Assembly: GCA_017612755.1 (NCBI GenBank)
Contig: JAGAFH010000206.1
Location: 1-6,519 of the forward strand
Direction: 5' to 3'
Length of the DNA: 6,519 nt
DNA from: Clostridiales bacterium
Lineage (GTDB): Bacteria; Bacillota; Clostridia; Saccharofermentanales; Saccharofermentanaceae
Shown: positions 1-6,519 of the stretch, in pieces
How the letters are laid out: each line of letters begins with the position of its first letter
How positions within the stretch are numbered: position 1 is the first letter of the stretch
Position numbers and translations under genes: made by a program
Notes under the pieces: generated by a model
What the model was told of the DNA's origin: nothing
The model's input: only the letters and a program-made list of their open reading frames with translations
The model's database searches: none

Positions 1-804
1 ATGCTTTATCGCCTTCATCTGTTCTCCTGCTTCGCAATACTCAAGGACGATCTCTTTAACAGTGGGATCCAGGTTAGCGCAAAGCTCCTTAAGCCTTCTG
101 GGATCAGCAGCCTCTTGCACCACCTTCTTGGGTTCAGTGGACGCCGGCATAACTTGTTTATATTCCTTGGCATATTTTTCAGACACTTCACGGAATACAG
201 GAAGGCGGCCGTTCTCTTTAATGAACTTTACATCGGTTATTATCAGGTTGATATCCTTATCGGAAAGAAAATACAGAAGACACCTTTTTTCTTCTTCCTC
301 CTCTTTGAACAACAGTATAGGAGGCATTGTCCTTTTTCCCGGAATGGCGCCGGAAAAATCACGGATAGTAAAGGACTCTTTTTCCCCATTGTCATCGAAG
401 ATCCGGAGCTTTTGCAGATCTACAGTAACATGCCTCCTGGGATTTCTGGCGACCTTCTTATAGAACAGTATGGAAAGACCGATGCCGATGATCCCGAAGA
501 TCAGCCACACGACCGGGAAGATCTCAGGGTTATTCCAGCAGACGAAGAATGCAAAAGCGGGCGCCAGGATCACAGATAAGAACCCTATGGAAAGATAGAA
601 GTAACAGATCTTCCAGGTCCTGGAATTCGTGAAAGAATAAAACGTATGAGGCGAAGTCAGGATCTGATGTCTTTTATAAGCCAGGTCTTTATCGCTGTTC
701 TTTGAACCCGCCATGACGATGGGACTGGCAATAAAAGCGATCAAAAGAACAGAAAAAACTGCACCCAAAAACTTTAACAGATAAATGCCCGTATCTTCAC
801 TCAT
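1..804 (-). CDS. Membrane protein with cytosolic C-terminal domain, function unknown (3' end outside window)
   Basis: Reading the minus strand from an ATG at 804-802 gives 268 uninterrupted codons to the window edge, so the C-terminus is missing. The start is supported by a GGAGGG ribosome binding site 6 nt upstream and a promoter-like sequence before it. Three hydrophobic segments are visible: about residues 6-31, 66-90 and 95-115. The basic stretch after the third (YKKVARNPRRH, 115-125) suggests that the rest faces the cytoplasm. Residues 125-205 look like a small mixed alpha/beta domain and include an acidic run (EEEEEK, 168-173). Residues 225-268 are charged and probably helical, following a short Pro/Thr-containing linker. 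I do not recognise the family and see no catalytic motif. The gene is codirectional with the hydrolase operon but lies 94 nt beyond it, behind a terminator-like hairpin, so it is probably transcribed separately. That it is a real gene is well supported; its function is not. Confidence 0.85.
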   Translation of the reverse strand, partial: MSEDTGIYLLKFLGAVFSVLLIAFIASPIVMAGSKNSDKDLAYKRHQILTSPHTFYSFTNSRTWKICYFYLSIGFLSVILAPAFAFFVCWNNPEIFPVVWLIFGIIGIGLSILFYKKVARNPRRHVTVDLQKLRIFDDNGEKESFTIRDFSGAIPGKRTMPPILLFKEEEEEKRCLLYFLSDKDINLIITDVKFIKENGRLPVFREVSEKYAKEYKQVMPASTEPKKVVQEAADPRRLKELCANLDPTVKEIVLEYCEAGEQMKAIKH

Positions 805-810
805 AACACA

Positions 811-819
811 CCCTCCAAA
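811..819 (-). promoter_or_regulatory. Ribosome binding site for the gene starting at 804
   Basis: The minus strand reads TTTGGAGGG and then six bases (TGTGTT) before ATG. This near-perfect Shine-Dalgarno sequence at standard spacing fixes the start of the left-edge gene, whose reading frame is open to the window boundary. Confidence 0.85.
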
Positions 820-832
820 GAAATCTTTTTTC

Positions 833-860
833 ATTATCGCACAAATGAAAGATGTGACAA
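833..860 (-). promoter_or_regulatory. Putative sigma-A promoter with extended -10 for the gene starting at 804
   Basis: On the minus strand, TTGTCA (860-855; 5 of 6 matches to TTGACA) is followed after 16 nt by GATAAT (838-833; 5 of 6 to TATAAT). TGC directly before the -10 box makes it an extended -10. The expected transcription start is near 826, giving a short leader of about 20 nt with the ribosome binding site. The -35 box lies inside the outer arm of the adjacent hairpin repeat. The prediction rests on sequence match alone. Confidence 0.6.
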
Positions 861-892
861 AACAGAACCGTCCCCGTTTGTCACGGGGACGG
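854..892. repeat. REP-like palindromic element with two mutually exclusive hairpins
   Basis: Besides the CCGTCCCCG/CGGGGACGG stem (868-876 with 884-892), the plus strand carries GTGACAAAAC (854-863), which pairs with GTTTGTCAC (876-884) apart from one extra A. The two folds share bases 876-884 and so cannot form together. From memory, hairpins built on GAACCGTCCCC and GGGGACGG are dispersed in many clostridial genomes and resemble REP elements mobilised by REP-associated tyrosine transposases. Only one copy is present here, so the dispersed nature is recalled knowledge and not something the window shows. No transposase is nearby. Confidence 0.5.
855..892 (-). terminator. Terminator-like hairpin after the hydrolase operon
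   Basis: The minus strand forms a perfect 9-bp stem, CCGTCCCCG with CGGGGACGG (892-884 and 876-868), around a 7-nt loop. It is followed by the T-rich run TTCTGTTTTGT. It begins 7 nt after the TGA stop of the 531-aa hydrolase (901-899). The stem is strong and the position suits an intrinsic terminator, but the tail is interrupted by C and G, so termination may be partial. Confidence 0.6.
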
Positions 893-898
893 AAATGA

Positions 899-2494
899 TC
901 ATGTGTTAGAAAGGAAATCCTTTATGGCATTTGCGCATTCTTCGGGGTACTGGCCTTGAGGGGAATGACCGCATCCTTCCAGAAGGTATATGTCCTTATA
1001 AGGTGCATTCATCTGCTCATAGTAGTCTTCGATCAGGCCGACTGGGCAGATCCAGTCGTCACCTCCTGATAAGAAGAATACGGGGACTTCAAAATCTGCT
1101 CCCAGATCGCCGATATAAAAACTCATCAAGGTATCGTCCAGGGCCCCTTCCAGTTCTTCAAATCTGGTGTTTCCCATCATAGTGGACATCTCCAGGCAAT
1201 ACCACCTGACATCATCTACTCCCGCATAAGGAGAAGTTACTGCTGCCATGGTAGATACATCTGTCATATCTCCCTGGGGGTGGTAAACTTCCACGCAACT
1301 TCTGAGGGCCTGGAGTTTTGGCAGTGATCCTATATCATTAATAAACTCTTCGTATGCCGCTTCCATTTCAGAAGTGTCATCTCCCTTAGCCCTGGCTTTT
1401 TCAAGCGCGTCTTCGTAGCTGTATATTTCGCCGGCAAAATCCCTCTCATCGATGCACTGGCCGATACCGATATAAGCTGATACTTTATCAGGATGATCCA
1501 TCACATAAGTGGTTCCCAGCATACTACCGTAGGAGTGACCCATGATGATGACCTTATCCTGACCGAATCTGTCGCAGCAGTAATCTACAAGAGCATCCAG
1601 ATCATCCTGCTGCTTTTCGAAAGACAGGGTCTCGTTATCCGGGTCAGTATCCATATTTCTGTAGTAAGATCTGCCGCAGCCTCTTTCGTCCCAGCAGACT
1701 ACTGTGTAGTCATCCGTAAGATAGTCAATGAAGCAGTAATCCATGAATGTGGTGGGAGCTCCCGGGCCTCCGTGAAGGGAGATGATGACAGGATTATCCA
1801 CCTTCTTTCCCATGATGAGAAGATACTCTTCCTGATCAGTGAGCTTAACGTAGATGCCTTCGTTGACGCCGTCCTTAAAATCAATGGCGCGGGATACTTC
1901 CTTGTAGTTTCTGATGGCTATGCAGTAGATAAAGATGCCAAAAACAAAAAGCAAAATGACTATCCCTATCCCCTTCAGGATACCGGTAATGATCCTTACG
2001 GGAAGCTTCTTTTTCGCAGGCTTACCGCAGGCTTCGTTCCTGTGCTGAAGGTGGATGCCGATATGACCGATGCCGAGGATAATAGATCCTGCGATCATGA
2101 TGATATTTCCGCCGTAGATACCCAGAAGGAAGAAGGCGATAACAGGATAGGTGGCCAGCGCAATAGGCATTCCAATAAAGCCCTTATAGAAATCCTTCAT
2201 GGTCTTTTCAGACTTAAAGTATCTGATCCAGGCGATGTCATATACTACCAGGTTAAGGAATGCAAGGACCAGCACCCAGCACCAGAAATTCCATCCCTTG
2301 GGATTAAAGTTCGAGAAGATAAGTGCGCTTGTGGTAACGATCACCTGCCCGGTCCTCTCAAATGCGAGAAGGACCTTGTTCTCGTTCTTAACATACTTGT
2401 CGTAGTCCTTGGGCTGGTTCTTTGTCCATAAGAAATTAGGAACAAAGAGCATCAGCAACATGATGAGTCCGATGTAAGAAAAACCAAAAGTCAT
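899..2494 (-). CDS. Membrane-anchored alpha/beta-hydrolase, S33 proline iminopeptidase-like, 531 aa
   Basis: The C-terminal part (about residues 205-531) is an alpha/beta-hydrolase with the hallmarks of peptidase family S33: HGGPG at 241-245 (oxyanion region), WDERGCGRS at 268-276, and the nucleophile elbow GHSYGS at 319-324 with Ser321. The probable acid is Asp480 (GGDDWICP) and the catalytic histidine is His510 (GCGHSP). Family members include proline iminopeptidases and other small-substrate hydrolases, so the substrate is uncertain. A plain cytosolic member is about 300 aa; this one carries about 195 extra N-terminal residues. That region has hydrophobic spans near 5-22, 69-90, 105-127, 129-148 and 168-193. 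The basic KKKLPVR before the last span suggests that the catalytic domain is extracytoplasmic. Residues 1-155 resemble, from memory, a standalone clostridial membrane protein, which suggests a fusion. The start has AGGGGGAT six bases upstream. The gene follows the 750-aa hydrolase by 17 nt, so the two are almost certainly cotranscribed. Confidence 0.9.
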   Translation of the reverse strand: MTFGFSYIGLIMLLMLFVPNFLWTKNQPKDYDKYVKNENKVLLAFERTGQVIVTTSALIFSNFNPKGWNFWCWVLVLAFLNLVVYDIAWIRYFKSEKTMKDFYKGFIGMPIALATYPVIAFFLLGIYGGNIIMIAGSIILGIGHIGIHLQHRNEACGKPAKKKLPVRIITGILKGIGIVILLFVFGIFIYCIAIRNYKEVSRAIDFKDGVNEGIYVKLTDQEEYLLIMGKKVDNPVIISLHGGPGAPTTFMDYCFIDYLTDDYTVVCWDERGCGRSYYRNMDTDPDNETLSFEKQQDDLDALVDYCCDRFGQDKVIIMGHSYGSMLGTTYVMDHPDKVSAYIGIGQCIDERDFAGEIYSYEDALEKARAKGDDTSEMEAAYEEFINDIGSLPKLQALRSCVEVYHPQGDMTDVSTMAAVTSPYAGVDDVRWYCLEMSTMMGNTRFEELEGALDDTLMSFYIGDLGADFEVPVFFLSGGDDWICPVGLIEDYYEQMNAPYKDIYLLEGCGHSPQGQYPEECANAIKDFLSNT

Positions 2495-2511
2495 ATATCT
2501 ATCCCCCTAAT

Positions 2512-4764
2512 TCATATCCCGTAAGAAATATCATCAACTATCATCTCACCGGCTTCTGTTCCGTCTGTAGCGATCGTAAGGCCGGTAACGTTTGCAAAGT
2601 CGAAGTTTCCTGAAGAGAACATGTCAGGCGTGATCCTGACCTGCCCGATCTGATGCTTGTATTCGTATGTTCCGAAAAAGACATCATCCTTATAGAGCTG
2701 TACTGCAAGAGAGTGATATACAAATACAGGCTGATCGATACTTACGGTATTTCCGTCTGCATCTGTAAGAGTTACCGTATAATCAAGTCCCTCTGTAAGA
2801 TCTTCCGTATCCTCCCTCATGTCTGCTATACCAAAGCTCAGATATCCTTCTGAGATATCCACAGGATCAAAGGAAACATTGACGACGGGATCAGACTCTT
2901 CTTCCCATGAAAGGGAAAGAACATAGTCTTCTCCTTCTCCCCCGTTACCTCTGACATAAGGCTCGATGGTCCAGCAGTCCGTTCCGGTCACATCCACAGA
3001 AGCACCGGTCCCGGAGTTTACGATATCCACCGTATCGTCAAAGGAACAGATGGCCACCATGTTCGTATCTTCAAAGTTCGTTATGTAGACAGTATCAGGA
3101 AGATCTCCTTCATAAGCGGTAACATCCGACATAAGAGATATATAAGTATCATCTCCGAGAAGTGTTGAGTCCAGGAAAGTCCTGATATATGCCTTTGCGA
3201 TAAGCTTCTGGTCTGCTTCATCCAGGAAGTTGTTTGTATTTAAGAAGCCGGTCGGTTCCATATCGTAACGGCCCCATTCGGAATTGAACTGTCCGTGGTT
3301 GGCTCCCAGGATATATACTTCAGATTTGAAATAATAGTCATCCGTATTCCCTGTAAAAGTGATGTTATTAAACTGCTTCTCGCCCATCATGATGGAAACG
3401 TCCTGATCGTTGGAACCGTGGATCAGAAGGTAGTTCACATCAGAGAGCTCCACCGACCTTCCTACAGGCATGTACTGATCGACAACAGGAGCGATGGCAA
3501 CGATGGATGTGATATTAAAGTGGTAATCAAACCTGATATTTCCGTCTTCGGGATATGCATCAAGGTTGTTGAAAAGATATGCTGTAGCAACCATCTCTCC
3601 GCCTCTTGAATGTCCGCCTATAGCGACCCTGTCAGGATCGATGAGGCCGCTTACGGGATTTCCGGACGTCTCATTCAGATCAAAAACGGCCTTCATATTC
3701 TCGAGTAGAAGAACAGCACGAAGATCGTTTTCCGTTGAAAGCTCGTTGATTATATTCTCGTCTACCGATACGACCACATAGCCGTTGGATGCCAGATACT
3801 GTCCCAGGTATTCATATCCCAGATAAGAAGGATCCGTGGAAACATGGGCACCGTGCACCATGAAGAACACAGGGCAGTTCTCCTGTCCTTCCGGGTACCA
3901 GATCCGGCCTTTAACGGGAGTCTCGCTAAAGTCATAATCACTTACTCCCCTTGTCATTGCCGTCAGTGGATCGTCCACATCTTCCAGATAATCATATACT
4001 GAAAAATCGACTGTATCCGTAACTATATCCTCTTCTTCTCCGGGGCCATACGAGAGTGTTGCTACACTGTAAGGACCGTTCTCAAGATAAGAGGAAAATC
4101 CGGCCACGGAAGATCCGCTTCCGTGGTTGATACCATTATAGAAATCAACTCTGCTGTCACCAAATATATCATTATGGAAGCAGTATCCGAAAATGCCAGC
4201 ATAAGCTATGGCAAGGACTAACACAACGTACGAAAAGACCTGTCTGAATCTTTTTGTCCTGATAAGGCCCCAGGTCACCCTTCCGATGATACCGGCACAA
4301 AGAACAAGAACAAATGTGGTCCCCAGGGCCGCCGGTATTGCTTCTCCCTCATTAGCTATTATGTTGACACCGCAAACAGCAAACCAGGAAATAAAGAAAT
4401 ATGACTTGCAGCGTTTACCGCCACCGAATATGAGTTTGATGACAAGATTCAGAAGCTCCGCAAATACAGCCCAGATCAATGCCATTATGATGATACAGAT
4501 AGCAAAAGGTACTTTATCCAGTAAAGTCTCATAAGGACCAAAGGCCCAGAACTGACCTGCCAGCACCATCTCAAGGATCATGGCTCCGGCTCTTCCCTTC
4601 CTCATGAATTCCCTGGGCTTTTCGGTCTTCCGCTTAATGAATCCGAAGGGCCTCTTTATCTGTTTCCAGATCCTTTTTATCAGTTTCTCTTTTTTTGGTC
4701 TTTCCTCTGTCTTTACTTCGGAAATGATCTCATCCGTCTTTTCTTCATTGACGTTCTCAGACAT
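2512..4764 (-). CDS. Membrane-anchored alpha/beta-hydrolase (esterase-like) with C-terminal beta-sandwich, 750 aa
   Basis: This is the first gene of the hydrolase operon. Residues 1-58 are charged and strongly basic from 24 on, hence cytosolic. About five hydrophobic segments follow (near 60-76, 85-113, 121-137, 144-168 and 176-196). The basic RTKRFR (169-174) before the last one puts the remainder outside the cell. The hydrolase core spans about 280-535: HGAH at 304-307 as the oxyanion region, GHSRGG at 384-389 with nucleophile Ser386, probable acid Asp453 (IHGSNDQD) and His490 (ANHGQFN). This pattern matches the dienelactone hydrolase/chlorophyllase/PET-hydrolase-like esterases. Residues about 555-750 are acidic and beta-rich and end in VRITPDMF...VDDISYGI, the pattern I associate with the last strands of jelly-roll carbohydrate-binding-like domains. 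The ATG at 4764-4762 has AGAGGGAAGG 10 nt upstream. The substrate is not evident; an exported ester or envelope component is an inference. Confidence 0.9.
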   Translation of the reverse strand: MSENVNEEKTDEIISEVKTEERPKKEKLIKRIWKQIKRPFGFIKRKTEKPREFMRKGRAGAMILEMVLAGQFWAFGPYETLLDKVPFAICIIIMALIWAVFAELLNLVIKLIFGGGKRCKSYFFISWFAVCGVNIIANEGEAIPAALGTTFVLVLCAGIIGRVTWGLIRTKRFRQVFSYVVLVLAIAYAGIFGYCFHNDIFGDSRVDFYNGINHGSGSSVAGFSSYLENGPYSVATLSYGPGEEEDIVTDTVDFSVYDYLEDVDDPLTAMTRGVSDYDFSETPVKGRIWYPEGQENCPVFFMVHGAHVSTDPSYLGYEYLGQYLASNGYVVVSVDENIINELSTENDLRAVLLLENMKAVFDLNETSGNPVSGLIDPDRVAIGGHSRGGEMVATAYLFNNLDAYPEDGNIRFDYHFNITSIVAIAPVVDQYMPVGRSVELSDVNYLLIHGSNDQDVSIMMGEKQFNNITFTGNTDDYYFKSEVYILGANHGQFNSEWGRYDMEPTGFLNTNNFLDEADQKLIAKAYIRTFLDSTLLGDDTYISLMSDVTAYEGDLPDTVYITNFEDTNMVAICSFDDTVDIVNSGTGASVDVTGTDCWTIEPYVRGNGGEGEDYVLSLSWEEESDPVVNVSFDPVDISEGYLSFGIADMREDTEDLTEGLDYTVTLTDADGNTVSIDQPVFVYHSLAVQLYKDDVFFGTYEYKHQIGQVRITPDMFSSGNFDFANVTGLTIATDGTEAGEMIVDDISYGI

Positions 4765-4804
4765 AACTTCAATACCTTCCCTCTATTCCATTTGGATATC
4801 ATCC

Positions 4805-4838
4805 GACAGTCATTGTAGGTAAACTTATCCTGACGGTC
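4805..4838. repeat. Imperfect inverted repeat over the operon promoter, possible operator
   Basis: GACAGTCA (4805-4812) and TGACGGTC (4831-4838) form an inverted repeat with one mismatch and an 18-nt spacer. One half-site overlaps the -35 box and the other touches the -10 box and the predicted start site. This is the geometry of a repressor operator, but eight-base half-sites with a mismatch can arise by chance, and no regulator gene is in view. Confidence 0.3.
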
Positions 4839-4840
4839 AA
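4812..4840 (-). promoter_or_regulatory. Near-consensus sigma-A promoter of the hydrolase operon
   Basis: The minus strand reads TTGACC (4840-4835; 5 of 6 to TTGACA), exactly 17 nt, then TACAAT (4817-4812; 5 of 6 to TATAAT). Transcription should begin near 4805, leaving a leader of about 41 nt before the ATG at 4764. The site lies upstream of the 750-aa hydrolase and beyond the symporter's terminator, so it explains independent expression of the two-gene operon. The leader has only a weak GGAT-GAT-ATCC hairpin and no recognisable riboswitch. Confidence 0.75.
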
Positions 4841-4856
4841 CAGAACAGGAGACATC

Positions 4857-4877
4857 TTAAGGAACAATTAAGGTTCC
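4857..4877. repeat. Direct repeat TTAAGG with 11-nt period upstream of the operon promoter
   Basis: TTAAGG occurs at 4857-4862 and again at 4868-4873, one helical turn apart. It lies about 52 to 68 bases upstream of the predicted operon start site. The same stretch holds a small inverted repeat, GGAAC (4861-4865) with GTTCC (4873-4877). Tandem half-sites one turn apart are typical of activator or response-regulator sites. The motif is short, AT-rich and seen only here, so this is weak evidence. Confidence 0.25.
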
Positions 4878-4891
4878 GTTTACAAACAGAT

Positions 4892-4918
4892 AAAAAACCC
4901 GGCGGAAAACCGCCGGGT
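4892..4918 (-). terminator. Intrinsic terminator of the AGCS symporter gene
   Basis: The minus strand forms a perfect stem (ACCCGGCGG with CCGCCGGGT) closed by a TTTT loop. The 3' arm runs straight into an unbroken T-tract covering 4897-4892. It starts 29 nt after the symporter stop codon (4950-4948) and precedes the operon promoter, which separates the two transcription units. In the plus direction the hairpin has no T-run after it, so it acts on the minus strand only. Confidence 0.95.
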
Positions 4919-4947
4919 ATACAAATATGCTTGATATTTCTTTCTTA

Positions 4948-6519
4948 TCAGTCTTCGCCTGTCTCTTCGATGACCTTGGCATTTTCAGCCTGGATCTTGG
5001 GATCGTAGGAGAGCATGGGCTCTATCTTTTCGCCCTTGATCCTTCTTGCCACATAGTTGGATGTAAGCTTCATTACTACGGGGCTCATGGCGATGACACC
5101 GATAAGGTTGGGGATCATCATCATGCCGTTAAATGTATCGGAGATATCCCAGGCAATGGAAGATGTCATGAGGGCGCCGGACAAGATCATGATAACAAAG
5201 AGGAACTTGTAGATCTTTGTAACGACGGGTGCATTCTTTCCGGCCAGATACTCGACTGCCTTGGAGCCGTAGTGGGACCATCCCAGGATGGTGGTGAAAG
5301 CGAATACAAGGATGGCAAGAGCAATAAAGATCTTACCGAACTCGAAGGATCCGAACTTGAAGATGGTGTTGAAAGCCTCAGCGACAAGTGTAGCATCAGA
5401 AGCCGTATCCGTTGCACCTGTGGTGAGGTCGATAACACCGGATGTAAGGATAGTAAGCGCTGTCATGGAGCAGACGATGATAGTATCTGCAAATACTTCG
5501 AAGATACCCCAGAGTCCCTGCTTAACAGGCTCTCTTACGTTAGAGTTACTGTGTACCATAACGGATGATCCGAGACCTGCTTCGTTGGAGAAGACACCTC
5601 TCTTACAACCCTGTGTGATAATAGTCTTGAAAGCAACACCGGTAGCACCACCCCAGGCAGCCTGCTTTGTGAAAGCCATTGTGAAGATAGCCTTGAAAGC
5701 GGGGCCGATACCTCTGAAATTTGCAAGGATGATGATGATGGAACCGAGAACGAAAAGGATGACCATGAAAGGTACGATCTTCTCCGCAACGGTAGCGATC
5801 CTCTGAAGTCCTCCAAGTACGACGAATCCTACAAGGACCATAAGGACGACGCCTACGATCAGCATGTAGAGGGTAACATCTGTTCCTGCAGAGGAATAGA
5901 GAACATTTGATGATAAAGCCTTGATATCGAAAGCTGAGGTAAAGTTGATAACGATCTTGTTTACCTGGCCCATGTTACCGATACCAAAGGAAGCAAGGGC
6001 TGCACATAAAGCGAAGATAACGGCAAGGACCTTACCTACGATCTTCATTCCGGGATAGCCGCCGAGACCGTCCTGGAGATAGTACATAGCTCCGCCGGAC
6101 CACTCATCGGCATGGTTCTTTCTTCTGTAGTAGATACCGAGGATATTTTCGGAATAGTTAGTCATCATTCCGAAAAAAGCAGCGACCCACATCCAGAAGA
6201 CTGCACCGGGACCACCTGTCATGATAGCTGCGGAAACACCGGCGATATTACCTACACCTACCGTAGCGGCAAGAGCAGTACAAAGAGCCTGGAACTGTGA
6301 GATGGAAGCTTTGTCATTGGTATGGGATATGACCTTCTTGTCAAAAAGACTTCCGATAGTCTTTTTCCACCAGTGTCCGAAATGGGATACCTGGAAGAAC
6401 TTTGTAAGTGATGTCATCAGGATACCGGTACCGATAAGGAGAATAATACCGATCTTGACCCAGACGAAATCATTTACTGCATTGTTGATGTTTGTCAATG
6501 ATTCCAAAAAACTGTCCAT
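4948..6519 (-). CDS. Sodium/amino-acid symporter, AGCS (alanine or glycine:cation symporter) family
   Basis: This is a polytopic inner-membrane secondary transporter of 523 aa that imports a small neutral amino acid, usually alanine, glycine or glutamine, with Na+. Family signatures run along its whole length: LLIGTGILMTS (27-37) and FFQ (41-43) in the first span; TALAATVGVGNIAGV (81-95); GGPGAVFWMW (102-111); GGAMYYL (142-148); RGVFSNEAGLGSS (307-319), the most diagnostic block; ILGWSHYGSKAVEYL (411-425); and ISDTFNGMMMIPNLIG (459-474). About ten to eleven hydrophobic spans are visible. Residues 490-523 form a charged, probably cytosolic tail. The length is slightly above the usual 450-500 aa. 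The ATG occupies the last three bases of the window, so the ribosome binding site and promoter are not visible, but the N-terminal pattern (short amphipathic lead, then VNDFVW) matches full-length relatives. AlsT, DagA and GlnT are members; sequence alone does not choose the substrate, so no symbol is given. Confidence 0.95.
   Translation of the reverse strand: MDSFLESLTNINNAVNDFVWVKIGIILLIGTGILMTSLTKFFQVSHFGHWWKKTIGSLFDKKVISHTNDKASISQFQALCTALAATVGVGNIAGVSAAIMTGGPGAVFWMWVAAFFGMMTNYSENILGIYYRRKNHADEWSGGAMYYLQDGLGGYPGMKIVGKVLAVIFALCAALASFGIGNMGQVNKIVINFTSAFDIKALSSNVLYSSAGTDVTLYMLIVGVVLMVLVGFVVLGGLQRIATVAEKIVPFMVILFVLGSIIIILANFRGIGPAFKAIFTMAFTKQAAWGGATGVAFKTIITQGCKRGVFSNEAGLGSSVMVHSNSNVREPVKQGLWGIFEVFADTIIVCSMTALTILTSGVIDLTTGATDTASDATLVAEAFNTIFKFGSFEFGKIFIALAILVFAFTTILGWSHYGSKAVEYLAGKNAPVVTKIYKFLFVIMILSGALMTSSIAWDISDTFNGMMMIPNLIGVIAMSPVVMKLTSNYVARRIKGEKIEPMLSYDPKIQAENAKVIEETGED

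Noticed and set aside
285..305. Internal purine-rich GAGGAGGAAG tract on the minus strand, possibly an internal ribosome binding site or slippage site
   Set aside because: No in-frame start codon follows at suitable distance. The tract simply encodes the Glu/Lys run, and the frame continues unbroken on both sides.
1..579. Plus-strand 192-codon open frame at the left edge
   Set aside because: The minus strand here is open for 268 codons with a strong ribosome binding site, promoter-like boxes and credible membrane spans. The plus frame lacks these and translates without coherent domains.
1493..2431. A 312-codon plus-strand open frame opposite the 531-aa hydrolase
   Set aside because: It lies wholly antisense to a gene with catalytic motifs and a good start. 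It has no convincing ribosome binding site, and its translation is charge-scrambled and rich in D, V and H, as expected of a reverse-complement shadow.
4861..4877. GGAAC/GTTCC as a second terminator
   Set aside because: The stem is only 5 bp, with a 7-nt loop and no T-tract; the strong terminator at 4918-4892 already ends the symporter transcript.
4927..5568. Plus-strand 213-codon open frame over the 3' part of the symporter gene
   Set aside because: It is antisense to an unmistakable AGCS transporter and has only an incidental start codon; its Cys/Asp/Gly-rich translation is a shadow pattern.
5728..5742. Short GAT trinucleotide repeat in the symporter gene
   Set aside because: On the coding strand it is ATC repeats encoding consecutive Ile residues in a membrane span; codon bias explains it.

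Overview
The window suggests a Firmicute of the class Clostridia, probably a Lachnospiraceae-type gut or rumen anaerobe. This rests on moderate base composition (by eye, in the mid-to-high 40s % GC), strong GGAGG-type ribosome binding sites, short intergenic gaps, acidic exported domains, and a CCGTCCCC/GGGGACGG hairpin of a kind I recall as dispersed in clostridial genomes. The lineage is an inference; no rRNA or marker gene is present.

All four genes lie on the minus strand, so transcription runs from high to low coordinates. The order is: (1) 6519-4948, a complete Na+/amino-acid symporter of the AGCS (alanine or glycine:cation symporter) family, closed by a textbook intrinsic terminator at about 4918-4892. 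(2) A compact intergenic region with a near-consensus sigma-A promoter (4840-4812) and small repeats around it. (3) A two-gene operon of 4764-2512 (750 aa) and 2494-899 (531 aa), with a gap of only 17 nt. (4) A hairpin repeat/terminator at 892-855. (5) A membrane protein starting at 804 with its own likely promoter, cut by the left edge of the window after 268 codons.

The operon is the most distinctive part. Both products are alpha/beta-hydrolases carried on multi-spanning N-terminal membrane domains, and charge distribution places both catalytic domains outside the cytoplasm. The two membrane domains do not resemble each other. The catalytic domains are also of different types: the 750-aa protein has a GHSRGG esterase/dienelactone-hydrolase-like core followed by a probable C-terminal beta-sandwich, while the 531-aa protein has an HGGPG/GHSYGS core like the S33 proline iminopeptidases. 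A joint role in trimming or de-esterifying extracellular peptides, esters or envelope components is plausible, but the sequence does not reveal the substrate. The symporter has its own terminator and need not be functionally linked.

No RNA genes, CRISPR arrays, complete insertion sequences or prophage genes were seen. There is no gene-free stretch over 300 bases; the two larger gaps (805-898 and 4765-4947) are filled by the promoter, terminator and repeat features listed.
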